Part shown: positions 14,597 to 23,107 of the stretch, in pieces
Numbering within the stretch: the first letter of the stretch is position 1
Layout of the letters: every line of letters begins with the position of its first letter
Assembly (NCBI GenBank): GCA_900556975.1
Contig: USQZ01000014.1
Coordinates: forward strand, 1-33,950
Source of the DNA: an uncultured Clostridium sp.
Lineage (GTDB): Bacteria; Bacillota; Clostridia; TANB77; CAG-508
Direction of reading: 5' to 3'
Length of the DNA stretch: 33,950 nucleotides
Program-made: the position numbers and the translations under genes
Notes under the pieces: generated by a model
What the model saw: the letters and a program-made list of their open reading frames with translations, nothing else
What the model was told of the DNA's origin: nothing
Database searches by the model: none

Positions 14597-15856
14597 TTAT
14601 TTAATTTTTTCATCTGTTATTGTTTCATCTGGAATATAATATTTTGTTCCCAACATTTTATCTGGTAAATACTGTTGTTCAACATAATGACCTGGATAGT
14701 CATGAGGATATTTGTAACCTTCTCCATATCCAAAATCAGACATTCCTTCAACTGGTGCGTTTCTAATATGCATAGGAATTGTTCCTGTGTCTTTATTTTC
14801 AACATCTGCAATTGCTTTATTTATTGCATTATATGTTGCATTTGATTTTTTAGATTTTGCTATATATACAGCTGCTTCTGATAAAATAATTCTTCCTTCT
14901 GGCATTCCAACCATTGATACTGCTTGCATTGCTGATGTTGCAATAACCAATGCCTCTGGATTTGCTAATCCTACATCCTCTGCTGCAGATATTACTAATC
15001 TTCTAGCCAAAAACATTGGATCTTCTCCCGCTTCTATTGCTCTCGCCAAATAAAATACTGCTGCATCTGCATCACTACCTCTAAGAGATTTTATCATAGC
15101 ACTAATGTTGTCATAATGACTGTCTCCACTTTTGTCAAACATTGATTTCTTTTTGTTAAATGATTGTGCTGCTATTTCATCTGTTATTTCTATCTGTCCT
15201 TCTTTATTCATCTTTGTTGTAAGAACAGCAATTTCTAATCCATTTAATGCTGTACGCACATCTCCCCCAGAAATCTCAGCAATTCTATCTATTGTGTCTT
15301 CAGAAATTTTTACATTATAATCTCCCAAACCTTCCTTAGATGTTAGCGCATTTTTTATAACCTTTATAATATCTTCTTTTCTTAGTGGTTCTAGCTTTAT
15401 TACCATTGATCTAGATATAAGAGCTTTATTAACCTCAAAATATGGATTCTCAGTTGTTGCTCCAATTAATATTACTGTTCCGTCCTCTACATATGGCAAT
15501 AATGCATCTTGTTGTAACTTGTTAAATCTGTGTATCTCATCTATGAATAATATGCATTTTCCTGATGGGTTCATAAATGGATTACTTGCTTCTGTTACTG
15601 CATTTTTTATTTCTGCTACTCCTGATGTTACTGCGTTTAATTTTTTAAATTGGTATTTTGTTGTTTCGCTTATTACTTTTGCTAGTGATGTCTTTCCGCA
15701 TCCCGGTGGGCCCCATAGTATTATGCTTGATAGTCTGTCTGCTTTTATTGTTCTGTATAGTAGTTTGTCTTTTCCTACTATGTGTTCTTGGCCGACGAAT
15801 TGGTCGAGGGTTTTGGGGCGCATTCTATATGCCAAGGGTTGGTTCTCATTACTCAT
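14597..15856 (-). CDS. rarA: Replication-associated recombination protein RarA (MgsA)
   Basis: RarA is a hexameric AAA+ ATPase that acts at stalled forks and interacts with SSB. The 419-aa protein starts with NQPLAYRMRPKTLDQFVGQE (clamp-loader-like box). It has Walker A GPPGCGKTS (49-57), Walker B ILFIDEIHRF (about 102-111), sensor I GATTENPYFE, and the RarA-specific C-terminal segment AEDVGLANPEALVIA, then MVGMPEGRIILSEAAVYIA and YKYPHDYPGHYV. AGGAGG precedes the ATG. It follows ruvA on the same strand, separated by palindromic repeat P2. Confidence 0.95.
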   Translation of the reverse strand: MSNENQPLAYRMRPKTLDQFVGQEHIVGKDKLLYRTIKADRLSSIILWGPPGCGKTSLAKVISETTKYQFKKLNAVTSGVAEIKNAVTEASNPFMNPSGKCILFIDEIHRFNKLQQDALLPYVEDGTVILIGATTENPYFEVNKALISRSMVIKLEPLRKEDIIKVIKNALTSKEGLGDYNVKISEDTIDRIAEISGGDVRTALNGLEIAVLTTKMNKEGQIEITDEIAAQSFNKKKSMFDKSGDSHYDNISAMIKSLRGSDADAAVFYLARAIEAGEDPMFLARRLVISAAEDVGLANPEALVIATSAMQAVSMVGMPEGRIILSEAAVYIAKSKKSNATYNAINKAIADVENKDTGTIPMHIRNAPVEGMSDFGYGEGYKYPHDYPGHYVEQQYLPDKMLGTKYYIPDETITDEKIK

Positions 15857-15870
15857 ATTTTACCTCCTAA

Positions 15871-15988
15871 TTCAAAAAATAAACTTCGTCTTACTTCGTT
15901 AAACTTCGCATCAAAAATCCTCAACGTACCTTTGTACGCTTCCGGTTTTTTCGCTTGTTTGCCTTGTAATACTCGTTTCTTTTCTGAA
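15871..15988. repeat. Palindromic repeat P2 with CCTCAACGTAC core
   Basis: The outer arms TTCAAAAAATAAAC (15871-15884) and GTTTCTTTTCTGAA (15975-15988) match 12 of 14. The core is AAAAATCCTCAACGTAC, CTTT, GTACGCTTCCGGTTTTTT (about 15913-15951). A-run and T-run flank the hairpin, so either strand could read it as a terminator. It lies between ruvA and rarA. Aligns with P1 over about 100 nt, while the outer arms differ completely. Confidence 0.8.
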
Positions 15989-16046
15989 TTTCTATCATAT
16001 CTCCTTTTAATTTTCTTTTTATTTGAAACAATCTTTTATTCTTTTT

Positions 16047-16643
16047 TTATCGTGCTAGGCGCTTAAGCGCTTCCTTTATTAAATCTTCTGTAGATAAATT
16101 GTGTGTGTCAAATTTATCAAATACTTTTGAAATTTCGCTTTTGTTGTATCCTAAAATTTGAAGTGCTTGTCCTGCTTCATTTATTGATTCGCTATTGTCA
16201 TTTGGTGTTGTTTCTTCTTCGTCATCTTCTATTGCTGTTTGTGTTTTTAATTTATCTTTTAATTCTAATACCATTCTTTGTGCTGATTTGTTTCCTATAC
16301 CTGGTATTTTTGTTAATGTTTTTAAGTCATTTGAGATTATTGCTAAAGCAAATTTTGATGGTGTTATGTTTGAAAGCATTGCAATTGCTGTTTTTGCTCC
16401 TATTCCGCTTACTTGTAATAATAATTCAAACATTTTCAATTCTTCATTACTCATAAATCCATATAAACTTATGTTATCTTCTCTTACATGGTAATGTGTA
16501 TATATTTTAACCTTTTCTCCGATTTCTCCAAGCTTTGCCATTGTGTGTTCTGAAACATAAATTTTGTATCCTATTCCAGCTGTTTCAACTACTATTGAAT
16601 CAGTTGATTTTTCTTCTAAAGTTCCTTTTATATATGCGTACAT
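16047..16643 (-). CDS. ruvA: Holliday junction branch migration protein RuvA
   Basis: RuvA binds four-way junctions and loads the RuvB motor. From ATG 16643 the product is 198 aa, the family length; GGAGGA lies 6 nt upstream, and an upstream ATG at 16664 would add a non-family segment. Domain I is an OB fold (MYAYIKGTLEEKS, YTHYHVREDNISLYGF). Domain II has two helix-hairpin-helix motifs, VSGIGAKTAIAML and IPGIGNKSAQRMV. Domain III (ALQILGYNKSEISKVF) contacts RuvB. No ruvB follows, which differs from the common ruvAB pair; rarA takes its place. Confidence 0.95.
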   Translation of the reverse strand: MYAYIKGTLEEKSTDSIVVETAGIGYKIYVSEHTMAKLGEIGEKVKIYTHYHVREDNISLYGFMSNEELKMFELLLQVSGIGAKTAIAMLSNITPSKFALAIISNDLKTLTKIPGIGNKSAQRMVLELKDKLKTQTAIEDDEEETTPNDNSESINEAGQALQILGYNKSEISKVFDKFDTHNLSTEDLIKEALKRLAR

Positions 16644-16735
16644 ATCTTCCTCCGTACCAAACAAATTTTCTTTATTTTATCATATTATTATTTTTTTTCA
16701 AGCCCTAATTTGACAAAATAAATAAAAAGTATATC

Positions 16736-16763
16736 TTGTTTTTCTATCAAAATGTTATATAAT
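16736..16763 (+). promoter_or_regulatory. Probable asnS promoter
   Basis: TTGTTT (16736-16741), a 16-nt spacer and TATAAT (16758-16763), about 35 nt before the asnS start. The -35 is weak. A TTGACA at 16709-16714 has only a poor -10 partner. Confidence 0.55.
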
Positions 16764-16797
16764 GGTTACAATATTTATTTTAGGAAGGATTATGATT

Positions 16798-18195
16798 ATG
16801 AACAAAGATTTTATTTTAATTAAAGACTTATACAGAAATACAGAAAACTATATCGAAAAATCCGTTAAAGTTTCTGGCTGGGTTAAAACAGTTAGAGATT
16901 CTAAGACTTTTGGTTTTATTGAAATTAACGATGGATCTTTCTTTAAAAATGTACAAGTTGTTTTTACTGATAAGTTGAGCAATTTTGAAGATGTAAAAAA
17001 ATTATCTATTTCTTCTTCAATCATTGTTTCTGGAACACTTGTAAAAACAGAAAATGCTAAACAGCCTTTTGAAATTCAAGCAGATACTGTTGAAATTTTC
17101 AATCAAGCTGATAGTGATTATCCGCTTCAAAAGAAAAGACATTCATTTGAGTATTTAAGAACTATTGCTCATTTACGTCCAAGAACAAATACTTTTAATG
17201 CTACATTTAGAGTTCGTTCAGCTGTTTCTTTTGCTATTCATAAATTTTTCCAAGAACGTGGATTTGTTTATGTTCATTCACCTATAATTACTTCTAGTGA
17301 TTGTGAAGGTGCTGGTGAAATGTTTACAGTTACTTCTGCTGATTTAAACGATTTGCCTAAAGATGATAAAGGTAATATGGATTATTCACAAGACTTTTTC
17401 GCGCGTCCTGCTCATTTAACTGTAAGTGGGCAATTAGATGTTGAAACTTATGCTTTTGCATTCAGAAATGTTTATACATTTGGGCCAACTTTTAGAGCTG
17501 AAAATTCTAATACTGTAAAACATGCTGCAGAATTTTGGATGATTGAACCAGAAATATGTTTTGCTGATTTACAAGATGATATGGATTTAGCTGAGGATAT
17601 GTTAAAATACGTTATTAAAGATGTTTTAGCTTCTGTTCCAGAAGAAATGGAATTCTTTGATAAATTTATTAGTCCTGGATTAATCGAAAGACTTACTCAT
17701 GTTGCTAACTCTGATTTTGGTAGAATTTCTTATACAGATGCTATTAAAGAATTAGAAAAGAATAATGATAAATTTGAATATCCTGTTACTTGGGGAACTG
17801 ATATTCAAACTGAACATGAAAGATATCTTAGTGAAGTCGTTTTTGGTAAACCTGTTTTTGTTACAGATTATCCAAAAGATATTAAAGCTTTCTATATGAA
17901 GCAAAATGATGATGGTAAAACTGTTGCTGCTACTGATTTATTAGTTCCTGGTATTGGAGAATTAATCGGTGGTAGCCAAAGAGAAGATGATTTAGCTAAG
18001 CTTGAAGCTAGAATGGATGAGCTTGGTTTAAATAAAAAAGATTATTGGTGGTATCTAGATTTGAGAAGATATGGTAGTATCACTCACTCTGGATTTGGGT
18101 TAGGATTTGAAAGATTAATGATGTATATTACTGGTATGCAAAATATTAGAGATGTTATTCCTTTCCCAAGGACTCCAAAAAATTGTGAATTCTAG
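16798..18195 (+). CDS. asnS: Asparaginyl-tRNA synthetase
   Basis: It charges tRNA-Asn with asparagine. From ATG 16798 the product is 465 aa, the usual size. The N-terminal OB fold (VSGWVKTVRDSKTFGFIEIN) binds the anticodon. The class II catalytic domain contains SSDCEGAGEMFTV, motif 2 near FRAENSNTVKHAAEFWMIEP, and motif 3 GFGLGFERLMMYITG. The discriminating segments EAxxxF and HAAEFW point to AsnS rather than AspS. AGGAAGGA sits 8 nt upstream of this ATG and only 2 nt from the alternative ATG at 16792. It converges on pheT through palindromes P3 and P4. Confidence 0.96.
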   Translation: MNKDFILIKDLYRNTENYIEKSVKVSGWVKTVRDSKTFGFIEINDGSFFKNVQVVFTDKLSNFEDVKKLSISSSIIVSGTLVKTENAKQPFEIQADTVEIFNQADSDYPLQKKRHSFEYLRTIAHLRPRTNTFNATFRVRSAVSFAIHKFFQERGFVYVHSPIITSSDCEGAGEMFTVTSADLNDLPKDDKGNMDYSQDFFARPAHLTVSGQLDVETYAFAFRNVYTFGPTFRAENSNTVKHAAEFWMIEPEICFADLQDDMDLAEDMLKYVIKDVLASVPEEMEFFDKFISPGLIERLTHVANSDFGRISYTDAIKELEKNNDKFEYPVTWGTDIQTEHERYLSEVVFGKPVFVTDYPKDIKAFYMKQNDDGKTVAATDLLVPGIGELIGGSQREDDLAKLEARMDELGLNKKDYWWYLDLRRYGSITHSGFGLGFERLMMYITGMQNIRDVIPFPRTPKNCEF

Positions 18196-18321
18196 GAAAA
18201 TGAATGAGAATGGCGGATTGCTGTGTTAAAAGCCCTATAAAAAATCCTCAACGTACTTATGTACGCTTCCGGTTTTTTTAGGGCTTTTGCCTTGCTCTCC
18301 ATCCATTCTCATTCATTTTCC
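18195..18321. repeat. Palindromic repeat P3 (nested, nearly perfect)
   Basis: The outer arms GGAAAATGAATGAGAATGG (18195-18213) and its exact reverse complement (18303-18321) enclose AAAAGCCCTA (18228-18237) / TAGGGCTTTT (18279-18288), then A6/T6 and the core CCTCAACGTAC-TTAT-GTACGCTTCCGG. It begins on the last base of the asnS stop codon. Read from either strand, the apex is a hairpin flanked by A- and T-runs, a bidirectional terminator shape between convergent asnS and pheT. Confidence 0.88.
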
Positions 18322-18375
18322 AGTGCCTTCTTGGATTTTCGCGCTCTTTTTGCTTTCTTTTGATTCCGGTTTTAT

Positions 18376-18460
18376 TACCCTATAAAAAAGTTCTCAACGT
18401 GCTTATGTACGCTTCTGGTTTTTTTAGGGCTTTTGCCTTGCTCTCCATCCATTCTCATTT
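18376..18460. repeat. Palindromic repeat P4, tandem partial copy of P3
   Basis: The core CTCAACGTGC-TTAT-GTACGCTTCTGG with CCCTATAAAAAA on the left. Forty-three bases, from GGTTTTTTTAGGG onward, at 18417-18459 are identical to 18271-18313, an offset of 146 nt. The left outer arm of P3 is missing. The GTAC arm has a GTGC variant, giving a G-T pair. Confidence 0.85.
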
Positions 18461-18524
18461 CTTTTTCAGTGCCTTTTTTATTTCTCGTCATTATTTTATG
18501 GAGATTATATTTTTCTTGTGAATT

Positions 18525-20894
18525 TTATCTTAATTCTGCTTTTATGTCTTTTTCAAGTCCTGCAATAATTTTATTCATTACTTCATTTATTTCATCATCA
18601 GTTAAAGTTCTATCATCTTTACCAAATGTTAATGCAAATGAAATACTCTTCTTGTCTTCTTCTATTCCTGTTCCTGTATATATATCAAATACTTCTGAAC
18701 TTTCTAATAATGAACCCGCAAGCTTTTTAATTTTCATTCCTATCTCTTGTGCTGATATTTTCTTATCAACTACTATGCTTAAATCTTTTTTGATATTTGG
18801 GAATTTTGAAATTTCTTTATATTTCATTTTTCCAACTCTTTTACTTAATAATCTGTCTAAATCAATTTCCAAAACATATACATCATCTTTTTCAACTTTT
18901 GGATGAATCTTTCCAATAACACCTATAATATCATTATTTACAGATATTACTGCAGATTGTCCTGGGTGTAACTCTGATGGTGTTTTTTCTAGATTTCTTA
19001 CAAAGCTATATCTTCCATTATATCCAAGATAATCTAAAATTTCTTCTGCTACACCTTTTATTACATAAAAATCAACTTTCTTTTTGTCTAATCCTAAATA
19101 ATATTCACCTGACATTAATGCAGCTAATTTTTTAGTTTCTGTGTATTCTTCATCTTTTTTCTGAAAAGCTTTTCCAATTTCGAATATTGAAACATCTTTA
19201 TTATTTCTTGCTTTGTTATATTCATAGATTTTGTAAAGAGCTACTGATAAGCTATGTCTTAATGTGTTTTTATCTTCTGATAATGGAGCTAATAGTTTTA
19301 CTGTTTCATAATCATCTTTTGTAAACATCTTTGCGTCTGCTTCTGGTACAAGTACATATGATAAAGTTTCATTTAATCCTAAATCAACCATTTTATTTCT
19401 AATTTGTCTTGTACATTTATCATAGCTTCCCATCTTTGGCAAAATATTAGGCAATTTTCCTTTTATATTGTTTACTCCATAAATACGTCCAACTTCTTCA
19501 ATTAGGTCTTCTTTAATTGATATATCTAATCTTCTTCTTGGGACACTTACTACAATTACTCCATCTTTTACTATTGCTTTAAATCCTAATCTTCTAAATA
19601 CATCTAATATTTCTTTTTCTGATATTGTCATTCCTAAAATATTGTTTATATTTTCAGCTGTAATATTGATAATTTTATCTTCTTTTTCTGTTGTATCGTA
19701 TTTAGCAATATCTCCTACAACTTCTCCACTTGCATATTTTTCTAATAAGTGGCATGCTCTTTCCATTGCCATAAATGTTCTATTTGGATCTAATCCTTTT
19801 TCAAATCTATTGCTTGCTTCACTTCTTAATATTGCATTTGATGTTCTTCTTACTTTTACGCTATCAAATATTGCAGATTCAATAATAATGTTTTTAGTTT
19901 TATCAGTAATTTCTGTTTCTAATCCACCCATTACTCCGGCTAAGCCAATTGCTTTTTCTCCATCAGAAATAACTATATCTTCTGTTTTTAAATCTCTTTC
20001 AATTCCATCTAGTGTTGTTAATTTTTCTCCTTCATTTGCCATTCTAACTTCTAAGCAATCTTTTAAGCAATCTGCATCATAGAAATGTAGTGGTTGACCT
20101 GTTTCTAGCATTACATAGTTGCTTATATCAACAACATTATTTATTGGTCTAATTCCTGATGCTATTAATCTTGATTTTATAAAATCAGGGCTTTCTTTTA
20201 TTACAACATTTTTTACTTTTTTAGCTAAGAAAATTGAACAATTTTCTGTATTTACTTTAACTTTGAAAATATCATTTATGTTTTCTTTATTTTCTTTGTG
20301 AGATAAATCTATATCTTTTACTTTTTTATCATATATAGCACCTACTTCATATGCCATACCTAAAATGCTTAATAAGTCTCCTCTATTTGCTGTTAATTCA
20401 AAATCAATTACTTGATCATTTAATTTCATATATGCAATTGGATCTTCTCCAATTGGAGCATCTGCTGGTAATTCATGTATTCCTGCTTTGTCTTCTTCTG
20501 TTAAGAATTTATTATCTAAACCAAGTTCAGCAATTGAACACATCATTCCGTTTGAAACTTCGCCTCTTATTTTTCCACACTTAATTGTTCCGCCTGGTAG
20601 TTGAGCTCCATCTAATGCAACAATTACTTTGATTCCTTTTCTGGCATTTGGTGCACCACAAACGATATCTAGTACTTCTTTTCCTACATTTACTTTACAA
20701 CAATGTAAATGGTCTGAATCTGGATGTTCCTTACATTCTACTATTTCACCAATTACTAATTTTGTTGCATTTATTAAATTACCAGCCTCATCATATTCGT
20801 TGCCTGCATTTGTCATGTCTTCTGCTAATTTTTTTACATCTATATTTTCATCTAAATCAACATAGTCTTTTAAAAAATTAATACTTAATTTCAT
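18525..20894 (-). CDS. pheT: Phenylalanyl-tRNA synthetase beta subunit
   Basis: PheT forms the (alpha-beta)2 PheRS with PheS and carries tRNA-binding and editing domains. The 789-aa product has an N-terminal EMAP-type tRNA-binding domain (VGEIVECKEHPDSDHLHCCK; VCGAPNARKG; GEVSNGMMCS), B3/B4 editing domain (RPINNVVDISNYVMLETGQP, then LHFYDAD), B5 domain, core catalytic-like domain (IEEVGRIYGVNNI), and C-terminal FDX-ACB domain (KFPNIKKDLSIVVDKKIS). ATG 20894 has AAAGGATGA upstream and overlaps the end of pheS by 17 nt. Confidence 0.96.
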   Translation of the reverse strand: MKLSINFLKDYVDLDENIDVKKLAEDMTNAGNEYDEAGNLINATKLVIGEIVECKEHPDSDHLHCCKVNVGKEVLDIVCGAPNARKGIKVIVALDGAQLPGGTIKCGKIRGEVSNGMMCSIAELGLDNKFLTEEDKAGIHELPADAPIGEDPIAYMKLNDQVIDFELTANRGDLLSILGMAYEVGAIYDKKVKDIDLSHKENKENINDIFKVKVNTENCSIFLAKKVKNVVIKESPDFIKSRLIASGIRPINNVVDISNYVMLETGQPLHFYDADCLKDCLEVRMANEGEKLTTLDGIERDLKTEDIVISDGEKAIGLAGVMGGLETEITDKTKNIIIESAIFDSVKVRRTSNAILRSEASNRFEKGLDPNRTFMAMERACHLLEKYASGEVVGDIAKYDTTEKEDKIINITAENINNILGMTISEKEILDVFRRLGFKAIVKDGVIVVSVPRRRLDISIKEDLIEEVGRIYGVNNIKGKLPNILPKMGSYDKCTRQIRNKMVDLGLNETLSYVLVPEADAKMFTKDDYETVKLLAPLSEDKNTLRHSLSVALYKIYEYNKARNNKDVSIFEIGKAFQKKDEEYTETKKLAALMSGEYYLGLDKKKVDFYVIKGVAEEILDYLGYNGRYSFVRNLEKTPSELHPGQSAVISVNNDIIGVIGKIHPKVEKDDVYVLEIDLDRLLSKRVGKMKYKEISKFPNIKKDLSIVVDKKISAQEIGMKIKKLAGSLLESSEVFDIYTGTGIEEDKKSISFALTFGKDDRTLTDDEINEVMNKIIAGLEKDIKAELR

Positions 20895-21933
20895 TTTCTT
20901 CATCCTTTCTATCAAATTGTTTTAAGAATCTTACATCATTTTGATATAGTAATCTTATATCTGTTATTCCGTATTTAAACATTGCTAATCTGTCTAATCC
21001 AACTCCAAATGCAAATCCTGAATATTGGTCAGGATCATATCCGTTCATTCTAAGTACGTTTGGATGTACAATTCCTGAACCTAATAATTCAATCCATCCA
21101 GTTTGCTTACATAAGTTACAACCTTTTCCTCCGCATTTGAAACATGTAACATCTACTTCATATGATGGTTCTGTGAATGGGAAGTAGCTTGGTCTAAATC
21201 TTAATTCTGTATTTTGTCCTAGCATTTTTTTCATGAATACTTCAAGTGTTCCTTTTAAATCTGCTAGTGATATATTTTTATCAATTACTAAACCTTCAAC
21301 TTGATTAAATTGATGTGAGTGTGTTGCATCATCTTCTCTTCTAAATGTTTTTCCTGGTACTATTACTCTGATAGGTGTTTTATCTTCATTTGCCATCATT
21401 GTTCTAGCTTGAACTGCTGATGTTTGAGTTCTTAATAAATATTCTGGTGTGATATAGAAACTATCTTGCATATCTCTTGCCGGATGTCCTTTGGGAAGAT
21501 TTAATCTCTCAAAACAATATTCGTCTGTTTCTAATTCTGGTCCTGAAACAACATCATATCCCATTGATACGAACAAGTCTTCAACTTCTTCTATTACTCT
21601 ATTTAGAGGATGTTTGCTTCCTCTTTTTATTTTTTGACTTGGTAATGTTATATCAATTTCTTCTTTTTCAAGTTTTTCTTGTAATTCTTTTTCAGCTAAT
21701 TCTTTTTCTTTTTCTTGAATTTCATTTTCAATTTCTTGCTTTGCTGAATTTACTAAAGCTCCCATCTTTGGTCTTTCTTCTGGTGATAAGCTTCCCATTC
21801 CTCTTAAAAGTCCTGTTAGCTCACCTTTTTTTCCTAAATATTTTACTCTTAAATCATTTAATTCTTTTGAACTTTTTGAATTTGTAAGTTCTTCTAGTGC
21901 TTGCTTTTTTAAATTTTCGATTTCTTCTTTCAA
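20878..21933 (-). CDS. pheS: Phenylalanyl-tRNA synthetase alpha subunit
   Basis: PheS is the catalytic subunit that activates phenylalanine. The 351-aa product has an N-terminal coiled coil, then the class II core: KRGSKHPLNRVIEEVEDLF, GKTFRREDDATHSHQFNQVE (motif 2), RFRPSYFPFTEPSYEVDV and GFAFGVGLDRLAMFKYGI (motif 3). The insert CFKCGGKGCNLCKQTGW has four cysteines that could bind zinc, as in many Firmicute PheS. GGAGGT precedes the ATG. It is the first gene after the T-box leader. Confidence 0.96.
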   Translation of the reverse strand: MKEEIENLKKQALEELTNSKSSKELNDLRVKYLGKKGELTGLLRGMGSLSPEERPKMGALVNSAKQEIENEIQEKEKELAEKELQEKLEKEEIDITLPSQKIKRGSKHPLNRVIEEVEDLFVSMGYDVVSGPELETDEYCFERLNLPKGHPARDMQDSFYITPEYLLRTQTSAVQARTMMANEDKTPIRVIVPGKTFRREDDATHSHQFNQVEGLVIDKNISLADLKGTLEVFMKKMLGQNTELRFRPSYFPFTEPSYEVDVTCFKCGGKGCNLCKQTGWIELLGSGIVHPNVLRMNGYDPDQYSGFAFGVGLDRLAMFKYGITDIRLLYQNDVRFLKQFDRKDEENEIKY

Positions 21934-22013
21934 AATATTTACCTCCTTTTATTAAAAAACAACGTACATTAATAATTTTAAGTTTTGTTTCATTTTCATA
22001 GTTTCTTTATATA

Positions 22014-22164
22014 AACAAAAGCGGACATAGCGGACATTTATAATGACTTCACTTATTATATTTTTTAACTTCTTATCTTTGTTCGAACACGATTTTTACA
22101 CTGCAAATTTCTGTGCATTAATATTTTTATATTGTAGGATATTCTGAGATTTTTCCTATAATAC
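22014..22164 (-). repeat. Three-hairpin intergenic element, copy C (inverted)
   Basis: On the minus strand this follows the T-tract of the pheS T-box terminator. Hairpin 1 is ATTATAGGA/TCCTACAAT (22162-22154, 22139-22131). Hairpin 2 is degenerate: TGCACAGAAATTTGCA with its partner arm mutated. The remainder, AATATAATAAGTG...CATTATAAATGTCCGC, matches copy B, and it ends with a duplicated GTCCGC and then CTTTTGTTTA. The left GCGGAC arm of hairpin 3 is lost. Confidence 0.78.
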
Positions 22165-22407
22165 AAAAAAGCACTTCATCCTGTTATAGGACGAAATGCT
22201 TATACATACCGTGGTACCACCTAAATTTATTAATCTAAACTTAACCTTATTATTGCTGTAACGTAGCAAACGTCTACATTTTTGATATAGCGTCTCCAAA
22301 GTGAATATTCAATTTAGAATATATAATAAGCTCTCAGCTAATACTTATTTTCTCTTTCTATATTTTCTCTAAATCTACTTAGCTTCTTCTTAGACTTTAA
22401 ACTTATG
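22165..22407 (-). promoter_or_regulatory. T-box riboswitch (phenylalanine) controlling pheST
   Basis: Uncharged tRNA-Phe binding is expected to favour antitermination. On the minus strand the specifier region reads GAATA-TTC-ACTTTGGAG, with TTC (22305-22303) as a Phe codon. The T-box AGGTGGTACCACGGT (22222-22208) follows. The terminator AAGCATTTCGTCCT/AGGATGAAGTGCTT (22201-22169) ends in six T. The T-box sequence differs at two places from AGGGTGGTACCGCG. All the parts are in the standard order. Confidence 0.93.
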
Positions 22408-22413
22408 TTTATT

Positions 22414-22442
22414 ATTGTAACACCATTATTATAATTTTTCAA
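22414..22442 (-). promoter_or_regulatory. Promoter for the T-box-pheST transcript
   Basis: On the minus strand TTGAAA (22442-22437), a 17-nt spacer and TACAAT (22419-22414). Confidence 0.82.
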
Positions 22443-22448
22443 GCTATT

Positions 22449-23096
22449 TTAGCTAATATTAGAAATAATCCAGTTCCCATTGCTTTGAGCAAATTCAACT
22501 TTCATAGTTTTTTCTTCAGATGTTTTTCCTTCTTGAGTAGTTGTGTACCAAACTTGTACTACTTTTTTAGTTTTATTTTCTACCATTTCATGTCTTATTA
22601 TATTATAAGTTTGTTTTGGATTATTTAAATTTGCAACATGTGTTACGCCATTTGATTGTTTATAAATTGCTTTAAATTCTTTTGTAAATAAATCTTTTGT
22701 TATGTATTTTTGCATTGTTGTTCTTATGTTTTCATATAGTATATCTGTTTTTATAAATGTTTCATCAGTATTTTTCTCATAATTTGCAAATTCTTTGTTT
22801 GTAGCAAATCCATACTTTTCTAATAAAGCTTGTGGTGATGACATTGCAATCGCTTTTTCATCTAAATATGAGTTTAAAAGTTTTATTGCATCATCTTCAT
22901 TAAATTCTTTATTATTACTCTCAGTTTCTGTGCTAGGAATTGCTATTTTATTTTTATCTGATTCAATAATATCTTTGTTTTCCTTAATATACATGCCTAC
23001 AAATAAAATAATTATCGCAACAACTATTAGCATAATTATTATTAATGATTTTAAATTCATTTTAATTATTTTCTCTTCATTTTTATCTTCTGCCAT
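22449..23096 (-). CDS. Membrane-anchored protein of unknown function
   Basis: About 215 aa, with a charged cytoplasmic start and one membrane helix (about 14-38, LIIIMLIVVAIIILFVGMYI). A soluble extracellular domain follows, with a helix-rich part (DDAIKLLNSYLDEKAIAM) and a C-terminal beta-type segment (VWYTTTQEGK, VEFAQSNGNWIISNIS) that recalls NTF2-like or lumazine-binding-like extracytoplasmic domains. I do not recognise the family. ATG 23096 has GTGGAGG 5 nt upstream; an in-frame GTG at 23108 overlaps that site. It follows the coiled-coil gene directly. Confidence 0.7.
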   Translation of the reverse strand: MAEDKNEEKIIKMNLKSLIIIMLIVVAIIILFVGMYIKENKDIIESDKNKIAIPSTETESNNKEFNEDDAIKLLNSYLDEKAIAMSSPQALLEKYGFATNKEFANYEKNTDETFIKTDILYENIRTTMQKYITKDLFTKEFKAIYKQSNGVTHVANLNNPKQTYNIIRHEMVENKTKKVVQVWYTTTQEGKTSEEKTMKVEFAQSNGNWIISNIS

Positions 23097-23107
23097 TTTA
23101 TCCTCCA

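Noticed and set aside
20119..21887. Several plus-strand open frames of 60-136 codons opposite pheT and pheS
   Set aside because: They are leucine-rich antisense frames of the codon-biased pheST genes, without ribosome sites.
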